DNA of 64,000 nt from Primulina eburnea (lineage: Eukaryota > Streptophyta > Magnoliopsida > Lamiales > Gesneriaceae): assembly GCF_022965805.1 (NCBI RefSeq), contig NC_133117.1, positions 8,766,183 to 8,830,182 on the forward strand, given 5' to 3'. The notes beneath the pieces were generated by a model. That model was not told the origin of the DNA, did not search any database, and was given only the letters and a program-made list of their open reading frames with translations. Positions 1-10,187 of the stretch are shown here, piece after piece (position 1 is the first letter of the stretch; every line of letters starts with the position of its first letter). A program made the translations under genes and the position numbers.

Positions 1-1402
1 TAATTATTTAGGACATGTTAGAGTCAATGAATTCAAGAAAAAGTCAAAACCGAGGAATTCTACGTCTAGGCGTAAAACGGTCTTTTTGCACCAAAAATTA
101 GTAAACGTTATGACAGTACTCTAAATGATATTTTTATGATATGATGATTGTTTTTAAATGTTTACGAAATTTTCATGATTAAATTATGATTTTTAAATGT
201 CTATGAGATTTTTATGAATTAAGGAAGACAATTAAAAGACATTTTGCATGCTTGGTTTCAAAAAAAAAATATTATGTTATGCATGATTTTATAAAGTGAT
301 TAGAATGTAAACATTGAAGGAAGTTAAGTAATTGTGACTAATTCGATTATGTTGGGGATATCGTGAGGATGACGGTCGCAGTGGGAGCCCGACGATTGTA
401 TTTTCATCATTACGAATATGTGGTAACGGTATGTGATAACGGTAAGAATGGGAATATCGTGAGGGAAAAAGGCTCCAGAGGGAGCCCATTTATGGAAAAA
501 GGCCCCAGAGGGAACCCCGACGATCGTATTTCTATTCGAAAGAGGATAGGCCAGGGCCCAGTTGACCGGTGAGAGTGTTGCTGGTGTCTTCCGCCGCCCA
601 GTACGGCGGTTTCATGTAGATGGATCTATCGACTTTTTAAGGTTTGAGGAAAGTCACAATTAACGATCTGAATTCAGTAAAAGGAAAAAGGAAAAGGAAA
701 AGGAAAAATGTTTATGATCATGAAAAAAGTTTTATTTCATGTCATGTTGAGGAAAAAGGAAAAGGTTGAGGTTTATGTTATGCATGTCATGAAAATGTTT
801 ATGCTTAAGGTTGATGCATCATTATGAAAATATTTTATTTAAAGTTCATGCATCATAAAAAGGTTTACGAAAATGTTCATGTTTGAAGTTTATGCATCTT
901 CATGAAAACGATATTTAAAGTACAAGTATTTTCACTGTTATATGTTGACTGTATTACGTATTACTTGTTATAAAGATTATGTTGTGTTGAGTCTTTAGAC
1001 TCACTAGGTGTGATGGATGCAGGTGAGGTTGAGGGAGATCTTGACGGATAATTTGACTGGACTGAAGGCGCACACAACCCGAGGACCAGCGCTTCTACTT
1101 TTTCCGCATTTACGATTTATGAATCATGATTTATGTTAAGATTTTAAGACTATTTATTTATGCTTTTTGAGAGATTTTTGAGGGGTTTAGTATGTGCTAT
1201 ACTTTTCAAACATATTGCTTTTTAGGTTGGGCAAAACAATCGACGATTTCATTTTATGACTATTGCACTTGATTTTAAAATGCTAGTTGGATGATGTTTT
1301 ATTTTAAAGGAGAAAATATTTTATGTGTATGGCCGAAAATTGAGTGTTTATACGAAAAAAATTTCTAGTACTTTTAAAGCAATAAAAAAGACAGATGTTT
1401 CA
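1..1402 (+). mobile_element. 3' part of a Ty3/gypsy (Tekay-like) LTR
   Basis: This AT-rich stretch has no credible ORF. It matches the 3' part of the solo LTR at 42687-45275, sharing the GAGTCTTTAGACTCACTAG block (989-1007), a block containing GGCCGAA, and the closing bases GTTTCA at 1402. The window opens inside the LTR, so its start is not visible. No primer-binding site follows, so it is a solo LTR or the 3' LTR of an upstream plus-strand element. The call rests on similarity to other LTRs in the window. Confidence 0.75.
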
Positions 1403-1543
1403 ATTTGTTTGCAATTCCTAGAGAACTTCAACGTCAAGTATTAGAGAGTTGCACGAGCCTACCTCAAGTTCCAAATTGCATTTTTTTTTCATAACTGAGT
1501 ATGCATTCTGTATGGTCATAAGCCAAGTCGTTATGGTCCTATT

Positions 1544-1900
1544 TGTAAGAAAAATGTGATATATATTAAAAGAAGTAGCGTGTACAAATTGAAATTGGCG
1601 ACGACCAAGAAAATTTAGATACGTACACGATTCTTCTTTTTACTCTCGGCTCCCGATTTTTCTCGTTGATGGTATGTGATGCCTATAAATAGATACGATT
1701 GAGGTCCCTAAGCACACACCTCAGAAAAAAGAATACACCATCTATCGAGAGGGTTGAGTGCTTAGAAAGCATCAATCGAAGGAAAAGCAAAGAAATCAAA
1801 AATTTTCAATGGCCGGAGGTAATACTCGATGTATTTCCGCATATTATATCATGTTTATATATACGTGAAAACATTATTTCTGAAAAAAAAAATTCTAACA
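1544..1900 (+). repeat. 5' LTR of the copia element
   Basis: It begins TGTAAGAAAAA and ends TCTAACA, 357 bp, directly upstream of the tRNA-Met primer site. The first 55 bp recur at 17879-17933 after a purine tract, which fixes the start. CTATAAATAG near 1683 is a plausible TATA box of the LTR promoter. Confidence 0.85.
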
Positions 1901-1902
1901 TT

Positions 1903-1914
1903 TCGTATCAGAGC
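1903..1914 (+). other. Primer-binding site, tRNA-iMet type
   Basis: TCGTATCAGAGC, three bases after the LTR, is one mismatch from the plant copia/gypsy site TGGTATCAGAGC complementary to initiator tRNA-Met. Confidence 0.8.
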
Positions 1915-3624
1915 CATGAAACATCTGCCTTGAAAATATTTGTTTTCATATCATGAAATTTTGAGAAAAGAATTTTAAATTTTAAGTAAGAAACTTACAA
2001 TTTAAAGATCGTACATAATAATATTAAGAAACTTACCTTAGAATTATGTTCTCGATCGGAGTTTGAATTTCTTCCTTGAATCTTGAAAAATGAAATGAGA
2101 ATTTTTTAGAAGAAAACATCCGAGAGGAGAAGTTGCAGAAGAATGGCTTGAAGATGAATTAAAAAAATGTAAGTGTTGGCAATTGCATTCACAAGTTGAA
2201 TGAAATAAATTACATTCAATTGCTGCAGTGTAACAACTGAATTGAAGGACATCCACATGCAATTTTCAATTGTCAATCTCTTGTCGGTAGTTACTAATTT
2301 TTTTTAAAAAAATTAATTAATGCGGGAGCCACGATAATAATTTAGATTTTTTTATTATTATTATTTAAATAATAATAATAATAATAAGTAAATAAGTAAA
2401 TAATGATTAATGTGTTATTAAGTTATATGTATAATTTAATATACATATATCATTTGGTTAAATAATTTGTACACATTAAAATAATTCCAAGTTCAACGTA
2501 ATTCTAATACATGTTTAGAAATTATTTTTTCATGTTAGATATAATGTCAAATATTATGGATAAGTGTTTGATATATACATGAAAATTTAATATTATGTTT
2601 GCATTTAATTTTTAAGTTTTTTTTAAAATGCAAATTGTATTGAAAAATATTTTGGTAAATCAATATTCACATTATATTCATATTAAATTATATTGAGTTG
2701 TTTACAATTTAACATGAACATATTAAGTAAGATGTGAATATAATATTTAAAATAAAATATTTCAGATGTTCACAAATGAACAAATAATTCTCACTTTATC
2801 ATTACCTTGATAAAAATAGAAAAAACTGATGAGGAGCCCACATTTTCACGTAAATGTGATTCTCACTTTATCACTACTCTGATTGAAGAGAAAATTTGAT
2901 GGGGAATGTTATTGTTCATATTAAGTAAAAATGTGAATATAAAGTTATTTAATGAAGTTATTTTGGCTTATAAAGATTCACATAAATGTGAATAATTAAG
3001 ATGAATAATAATTATAAAGGTGACGTAAGAAAACATGATTCGAGGGAGTTCTTCATAGATCGGTTTAAACTGCCTTGACTAGCCACTGGTCTCCCTGAGG
3101 AATGTTGCTCTGACTAAGAGTTAGGTATTTAAAGGGTCTTAGCACTACCTATCTTTCCTGGGAGCACTCTTGGAAAATGTTGATTATGTTACTAAATAAT
3201 TATTATATAAAGTATTAAAGTAAAGCCAAAATTTTGTCCGGTGAACCGTATAATTTTGAATAATTGAGGAATAGCCACATCATCCTTAATTATGAAAAAT
3301 TATGCATTAAGTGGATTTGGGTTACATAATGGACATCAATTGTAATTAATTATATAAACATAATAAATTTACCCCATATGGATTTTTATTATATTTATAT
3401 AACTAATTAGGTTAAAATATCAAATTATATTTTTCTTAATTTACCCACAGGAGTTGAGGAAAATACATTTTGATAGTTTTATCATAAAGTTACAGAAAAA
3501 TCTTATTAAATTAAAATTTTAGCCCACTAGCAAATTTTATGTCGCTAGATTTTTAAAACATGAATTACATTGGTAAAAAATGATATTGTCTCAAAATTTT
3601 AAGCATGTGATATTTTGTGCAGTT
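1915..3624 (+). other. Copia 5' leader, non-coding
   Basis: About 1.7 kb of AT-rich sequence between primer site and gag, with no ORF I can support. It includes a loose duplication around 2785-2900, where a block containing ATTCTCACTTTATCA recurs after about 75 bp. The 3050-3180 part is richer in G+C than its surroundings; I do not recognise it. Confidence 0.5.
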
Positions 3625-4863
3625 ATGCAACCTGCGAGTTTTTCTGATATGAAATGTGACATTTCCGAACTAAAGGGCGACAACTATAAAATATGGAAAG
3701 AAATAATTCTTCTTTAATTGGGGTGGATGAATATTGATTATGCTATACGGAAAGACGAACCATCTACTATTACTGAAAACAACATTCCTGATGATGTTGA
3801 TCTTTATGAAAAATGGGAGCGATCTAACCGACTCTGTGTAATGTTCATAAAGACTAAAATCTCTGCTGGTATGCGTGGTTCTGACGACCAGCATAATAAT
3901 GTCAAAGAGTTACTGAAGGCTATTGATGAACAGTTTCAGTATTCAGATAAGGCACTTGCAAGCACTCAAATTATGGAATTCTCTTCATTAAGGCTCACTA
4001 GTGTGAGAGGTGTGCGAGAGCACATCATGAAAATGCGGGACATAGAGGCTCGGCTCAAGAAACTTGAAGTGGAAATGTCTGAGACTTTTCTTGTGCATTA
4101 CATTGTATGCACTCTTCCACAACAATATGGACCCTTCAAAATTTCCTACAATACACATAAGGATAAATAGTCGATTAATGAATTAATGACCATGTGTGTT
4201 CAAGAGGAAGGAAGGTTGTTGATGGAAATGAGTGAAAATATATTTATGACTACACAAGGAAAGTATAAGAAGCAAGCCAAAGTCAAGGGAAAAGGGAAAA
4301 GAATAATTCCACCCCAACATGACATCAAGAAAGAATCCAAGTGTTTCTTCTGTAAAAAGACGGGACACATTAAGAAGGATTGCAATAAATTTAAGGAATG
4401 GCTTGAAAAGAAAGGTATTCCTACTTCGTTTGTCTGTTATGAATCTAGTATGGTTAATATGATTTATAACACATGGTGGATTGATTTTGGTTCTACAATC
4501 CATGTTACAAATACCTTGCAGGGTATGCAAAACCTAAGGAAGCCAATAGAAAATGAGCGAAGCATCTATTCAGGAAACAAGATGTCTTCGCATGTGGAGG
4601 CTATTAGAACTTGCTGCCTAGTGTTGAATAGTGGTTATATTCTAAAATTAGAAAAGACCTTTTATGTTCCTAGTTTTTCAAGGAGTTTAATTTAAGTTTC
4701 AAAACTTGTACCCCTTGGATATTCATTTCAGTTTTTGGATAAATCAATAAATTTGTTTTATAAATCAAATCTTATTGGAAATGGTATAATGGTTGATGGT
4801 TTTTTCTCTATTTCTTTACAAAATAATAACACCACTATGCATGTTCAATGAGGTATCAAAAGA
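3625..4863 (+). pseudogene. Copia gag and start of protease (broken)
   Basis: Reading from ATG 3625, the frame encodes a copia Gag with the N-terminal LKGDNYKIW motif typical of this group, then a helical Gag domain, a basic stretch, and the zinc knuckle CFFCKKTGHIKKDC (CX2CX4HX4C, near 4340-4381). The protease start WWIDFGST follows; the usual DSG/DTG is DFG here, so the active-site neighbour of the aspartate has changed. In-frame stops lie at 3715-3717, 4168-4170, 4693-4695 and 4848-4850. Gag packages the RNA and the protease processes the polyprotein. The gypsy insertion cuts the frame at 4863, and the pol reading continues at 15185. Confidence 0.85.
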
Positions 4864-7545
4864 TGTAGAACCCGTAATTTGGACTGCGTTTAAGCCATGC
4901 ATAATTCCTAGTAATTTAATTGCTTGAGTATTTAAATTCTTTTCTTTGAATTTATTTATTTTACGCAGTAGTTAATCGTCATCTTTTCAGTATATAAGTG
5001 AGGCCGGACTGGAGATGGAGTATTGAGATAAATTAATAAAGACTTATTTAAGAAGTGGTACTATAGCATGTTCATTTCATTACATTTCAAAAGTTCGTGC
5101 ATTAAGATTTTTAAGTTGCATTTCACGTTCGATCGAGGATCGGAGACCGGGGAATTTTCAGGAAAATTATTTTATTTCACGATTAATTTTTATAAATTAA
5201 TTTAGAGCATTTTAAGTGTATTTTTCTAAAATAGGATTTTTGGATATTTTGACCCGCAGGATTTTAATTTTTAGCGGTACGATAATTATATCTAATCAGG
5301 GGATTTTTTAATGGTTTGGCTAATATTTTCAAAATCTTTTCAACACGAAATATTTTTCGGGAGTGTGTTTGGATTTAATGGGCCTACTGTTATGCTTATT
5401 GGGTTTAATTATATTTTTTTAAACTTTTAAATATGAATTAGGGCCCATTTGTCTAATCTTAAACTATATAATTAGCACCTAATTGTTGCCCTAAGCTCCC
5501 CACAAAACCTAATCACACTACTCAGCCGCCCACCCCCCTCCACTCACCAGCCTTCACGTGAGTTGCTGCAGCAAGGATTTTTCGGTGACCCCATTTTTCC
5601 CTTCAAGCAAGAATTCCTCCTTCGGTCTTGTGTGCTCCTCGATCGGTGGTTTCAGTATTACGGTGGTGTATACATTTGTGTATGATATCTCTAGATCCAA
5701 TCCAGTAGCGAGAAGTTGTATCCTAGTTGTTCAAAATTGTGCATGTTTTTCTCATCCCACTCACGTTGTTGTTTAAAATATTTCAAGGGGGCTGCTGTCA
5801 TGCCATGTGGAGGGGTTGTCATCACCGAGTAAGGGAGAGTTTGGAGATTTAAATCGTGGTTATGGTGAGTCGGTCGAGTGAGGAGTAGGAGAGGAAGCCA
5901 AGGTTGAGCGTGTGAGGGAAAAGACGATCGTGTGACATGTGCTCTTTGCATGGGAGAGTAACGTGAATTCTTTGGGTTCAAGAGATTCCTAGGGTAGTCT
6001 AGATACGAGTGGTTAAAGGCTGGAACGAAGGATTAGCGTGAGGTGTGAGTTTGTGAGGGAAAGGGGTGCACGAGGTGGTGATATATGAGAGGACCGAGAG
6101 TTTTTAGTGGTGAAGGATTTTTTTTAGCCGAGTGTCTTGGGGTGGGTGGTATAGTTTTAGGGTCATTTTAGTGATTTTAAGATATGGTCAAAAGTTGGAA
6201 AATATTGGGTTAAATTTTGAGTCAATTCGGGTTTAAACCGGGACCCTAGTCCAAGTTTTAAAACGAATTAGATAAGTTATGATACGGGCTCGAGTTTACG
6301 ACTAGGAATACTTATAAAAATGTTTTGGGATATTTTAAGGAGTTCGGTAAGCTTCGGGTCAATTTTAGAGGTCCAGGGGTAAAATTGAAATTTTCGGGTT
6401 TCCAGGGGCAAAATGGTAATTTTACACCCGGAGTGAGATTTTAGTCCTAGCAGCGCCCTGAGCACGAATCTTAATATTTTTAAATGCTCATGCATCACGT
6501 TTACGATTTTTATGCTATTTTAATAATTATGGTGCATGCTTAATTTAAAGGAATTAAGTGAGAAAGTGAAGAGCACTCCGTCTCCGCCGCGCCGCGTCGT
6601 TATTTCGTTTGTTTTCTATCAAAACAAACCAAGGCATGTTTATATCTTCTTTCACTCTTCAATCAAGCCATATAGATATATTTAAATATCGCAAGTACAT
6701 GATTTTAATACAAGATATTTCAGTATGCGATTTAATTATATTACGTGCATTAAACAGAAAATGATTATTTTTGAGATTTATGCGATATGGTTTGTGGTTC
6801 ATTCACTATGTGGGAGCATTATTTTTACGGTCGCCAGTGACCGCTCAGTTCAGGTTGGTACCATCAGGTCACCAGTGAACGCTCAGTTCAGGTTGGTACC
6901 ATCGGGTCTTCAGTGACCGCCAGCTCAGTTCCAGGCTCCCCGGTAGTCAGTTACCGATAAGTTCAGCTTAGTGCAGTGGCCACAGGCGTAAAACATAATC
7001 TCAACAGAAAATTTTATCAGTTATTTCAGTACAGGCTCCAAGGAGCAAATATTTTTACTGTGATTATCAGTTCAGTTATGCACGTATTATAATTGCTCAG
7101 ATCAGTTTATTTTCAGCATGATTACAGATTATTTTCAGTATGCCTCATGACCTGATATTTTACCCCATGCATATTTTTATTCAGATTTTACTCGTTACCT
7201 GCGATATATGCATGCTGAGTCTTTAGGCTCACTAGACTTGATTGTTGTAGGTACTGATGAGGTCAGGGCCGAGGTCGGGGACCAGTGAGCCAGCTTGGGT
7301 CGGCAGTAGTGGCACCCGAGGACCTCAGTGCAGCAGTTGCTATTTTATTTCTCAAACAATATTTTTATCAGTCGTTGGATATTTTTAAATTGTGATTTTT
7401 GGCAACTTTATTTTCTTCCGCTGCGATATTTTAAACTTTGACTTTGTTTATCAGTTTAATTATGAACGAGGCAATTTCAGTTATTTTTAAAAGAAAATTT
7501 TTAATTTTCCGCAAATTTTCAAGCAAGTATTTTCGGGCCTTCACA
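4864..7545 (+). repeat. 5' LTR of the Tekay element
   Basis: It starts TGTAGAACCCG and ends GCCTTCACA, 2682 bp, and aligns almost throughout with 12483-15179. Two length differences stand out: this copy carries an extra 38-bp tandem unit (6831-6906) and lacks about 52 bp present at 13271-13322 in the partner. The conserved block GAGTCTTTAGGCTCACTAG lies at 7217-7235. ORFs of about 70-110 codons inside it are not genes. Confidence 0.95.
6831..6906 (+). repeat. 38-bp tandem duplication in the 5' LTR
   Basis: Two copies, 6831-6868 and 6869-6906, each containing CGCTCAGTTCAGGTTGGTAC. The 3' LTR has a single copy (near 14506-14543), so the unit count changed in one LTR after or during insertion. 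Confidence 0.85.
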
Positions 7546-7547
7546 GT

Positions 7548-7560
7548 TGGTATCAGAGCC
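7548..7560 (+). other. Primer-binding site, tRNA-iMet
   Basis: TGGTATCAGAGCC, two bases after the 5' LTR, is a perfect match to the standard initiator-tRNA site. Confidence 0.92.
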
Positions 7561-7781
7561 TATGTTCTTGTAAAGGGTTACACTACTAGTGACCGCGAGA
7601 AGCTCACGAAGTCACGTCTTCGGTCTGTAAGTTTTACAGTTCAGCATTTTGTTCAGCAGTTTATTTAAAGCATGAATTTATTTTGTCAGCATGCTTCCAG
7701 ATTTTCAGTATTTCAGTATTTATTTAAAATAAATTATGGAATTATGCATGTTGGTTACGTACGGGTTATTTTTGGAACAGT

Positions 7782-8882
7782 ATGCCTCCTAGACGTCAGG
7801 TAGGACGCCTGCGAGGGGGCCGTGGGTACCGTCATGTGAACGAGTTTGATCAGAGACTGGAGAGGCAGGCACCTCCTCCTCCTACACCTCCTCCACCTCC
7901 CCCACCGGACATGAATGCCCAGATGCTAGCTGGGATGACACAGTTCTTCGCACAGTTTGCGGGGAACAATACTGTGGTGACTAGGCCGACAGGGCCCGAG
8001 ACTGTTTACGAGCGATTTATGAATATGCGTCCAAAGGAGTTTTCTGGGACTTCTGACCCCATGGTTGTCGAGGGATGGATCAAATCTCTCGAGGTCATTT
8101 TCGAGTTTATGGAGCTAGGAGACGCAGACCGAGTCCGGTGTGCCACTTATCTGTTCAGTGGTGATGCCCGCTTATGGTGGGAAGGAGCTTCGGTAGCCTT
8201 GACTTTGGCTACACTTTCTTGGACCCGCTTTACGGAGGTTTTCTACTCCAAGTATTTTTCTGAGGAGGTTCGCACCAGGCTGACCACCGAGTTTATGAGT
8301 CTGAGGCAAGGAGATATGACGGTTACGGAGTTTATCCGTAAGTTCGAGAGGGGCTGTCACTTTGTGCCCCTAATAGCGAATGATGCCAGAGCTAAGTTGA
8401 TGCACTTTATGGTGGGTTTACGGCCGATCTTGCGCCGTGATGTTAGGGTGTCTGACCCTACTACGTATGAGATTGCGGTCTCCAAAGCTCTTGCCGTCGA
8501 GCAGGACCAGCAGGATATTGAGAAGGACCGACAGGGCAAGCGCCCAGCCCAAGTACCGCACCGCCCTCCTCCTCAACAACATCAGCATCAGCATAAGAGG
8601 CCATTCCATGGACCGCCTAGAATCAGAGGCCAGCAGCCGCATCAGCAGCAGGGGCGCCCGGCCCCGAGGAATTTTGAGCACCCACTCTGTCCCAGGTGCT
8701 CACGCCGCCATCCTGGAGCATGTATGGCTGGCTCAAGAAAGTGTTTCAAGTGTGGTAGTCCAGACCACGTACTGCTGCAGTGCCCTCAGCGGAATCTGCC
8801 TACCCAAGGCAGAGTTTATGCTCTCCATGCTGCTGAAACAAACCCGGAGACCATGTTGATGACAGGTACCTTTAAGCTTTAA
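7782..8882 (+). CDS. Tekay Gag (first exon of gag-pol)
   Basis: The 366-codon ORF starts MPPRRQVGR. A proline-rich stretch lies at about residues 30-43, the retrotransposon Gag domain at about 75-230, a basic Q/H/P-rich linker at 235-295, and a zinc knuckle CFKCGSPDHVLLQC at 321-334 (C321, C324, H329, C334). Gag forms the particle and binds the element RNA. The last residues before the TAA come from an intron-like insert: if GT at 8866 is used as a splice donor, the true exon ends at 8865 and the frame runs on into the protease from 9068. Unspliced RNA would make free Gag. Confidence 0.9.
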   Translation: MPPRRQVGRLRGGRGYRHVNEFDQRLERQAPPPPTPPPPPPPDMNAQMLAGMTQFFAQFAGNNTVVTRPTGPETVYERFMNMRPKEFSGTSDPMVVEGWIKSLEVIFEFMELGDADRVRCATYLFSGDARLWWEGASVALTLATLSWTRFTEVFYSKYFSEEVRTRLTTEFMSLRQGDMTVTEFIRKFERGCHFVPLIANDARAKLMHFMVGLRPILRRDVRVSDPTTYEIAVSKALAVEQDQQDIEKDRQGKRPAQVPHRPPPQQHQHQHKRPFHGPPRIRGQQPHQQQGRPAPRNFEHPLCPRCSRRHPGACMAGSRKCFKCGSPDHVLLQCPQRNLPTQGRVYALHAAETNPETMLMTGTFKL

Positions 8883-9067
8883 GTTTATATTTACATTTCA
8901 GCGTTTTGGGAACCGGAATTAAGATTCTGAACTTAGAAACTGTTATAGGATTGCATGCTCTACTCAGTATTATTTTGGGAATTTAAGTTAGAAAAACTTT
9001 GGCCTCTGCATGTCTATAGGATAGTTCTTGAGATTTTTGGTTTCAGCTGGATGTTCCAAACTTTCAG
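8866..9067 (+). other. Intron-like insert between Gag and protease
   Basis: 202 bp, T-rich, starts GTACCT after ACAG and ends CTTTCAG before GGAGA. It contains several in-frame stops. Its removal puts Gag and the protease (which then begins RIFIAGSATKALIDSGATH) in one uninterrupted frame at exactly the point where Tekay Gag-Pol is normally continuous. The GT-AG borders, T-rich 3' end and exact frame fit a real spliceosomal intron. No transcript is available to prove splicing. Confidence 0.7.
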
Positions 9068-10184
9068 GGAGAATTTTTATAGCGGGGTCAGCTACGAAAG
9101 CCCTGATAGATTCAGGGGCTACTCATTCCTTCATTTCAGAGACCTTCGCTAATTTTCTCAAGGTCAAGACCATTGGCTAGACATAGCCTATTCAGTAGTG
9201 TTGCCTTCAGGCGAGGAGATGGCAGCCACCAATGTTATCCGAGATATAGACCTTGAGCTGCACGGTAAGCTTGTATATGCGGATCTGATTGTGCTACCGA
9301 TGCCGGAATTTGACATCATCCTAGGGATGGACTGGCTACTGAAGAACAGAGTATTGATAGACTTCCAGCGGAGATCTGTTCTCGTCCGACCGCCTGGAAT
9401 GGAGCAGTTCTTATTTGAGCCGGACAGGTACTTTTCGTTACCGCGCATTATTCCATATATTCAGGCTAGGAAGCTCATGCATAGAGGGTGTCGGGCATTT
9501 CTAGCGACCTTTTTATCAGTCCCCGAGGAACCCAGCCAGTCAGCCTCTGATGTTCCGATTTTCAGAGATTTCTTAAACGTTTTTCCCGAAGACGTCTCTG
9601 GTATGCCACCCGAGAGAGAGGTGGAGTTTTCCATCGAGCTTATGCCAGGTACAGCTCCGATCTCCAAAGCGCCGTACCGATTAGCACCGACAGAGATGGC
9701 AGAGCTGAAGAAGCAGATTCAGGAACTTCTCAACAAGGAGTTCATTCGCCCGAGTTTTTCACCATGGGGCGCGCCAGTCTTGTTTGTTAAGAAAAAGGAT
9801 GGCTCGATGAGGCTTTGCATTGACTATCGGGAGTTGAACAGGGTTACAGTAAAGAACAAATACCCATTGCCGAGGATTGAGGATCTGTTTGACCAGTTGC
9901 AGGGAGCTTCGATTTTCTCCAAGATAGATTTGCGTTCTGGTTATCATCAGTTGAGGGTGAGAGATGCTGATGTTTCTAAGACTGTTTTCAGGACTCGTTA
10001 TGGCCACTACGAGTTCCTTGTGATGCCGTTTGGTCTGACGAATGCGCCAACGATCTTCATGGATCTCATGAATCGCGTATTTCAGCCGTACCTCGACCAG
10101 TTTGTGATAGTGTTCATAGATGACATACTCGTCTACTCCAAGAGTCTGGAGGAGCACAGCAGGCATCTGACCACAGTGTTGTAG
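9068..10184 (+). pseudogene. Tekay protease and first half of reverse transcriptase (frameshifted)
   Basis: It continues Gag after the presumed intron. The aspartic protease motif LIDSGATHSF is intact near 9105. A one-base deletion at about 9176-9177 shifts the frame, and the second frame, open from 9177 on, carries DIILGMDWL, the RT fingers and palm ([26 protein letters not shown]) and the catalytic FIDD near 10118-10129. The frame ends at a TAG (10182-10184) in place of a sense codon; the same frame continues at once in the next ORF. The protease would cut Gag-Pol and RT would copy RNA to DNA. Confidence 0.9.
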
Positions 10185-10187
10185 ACA

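Noticed and set aside
5558..5981. Short ORFs duplicated at 13247-13622
   Set aside because: They are present because both LTRs of the Tekay element are the same sequence; no domain or codon signal.
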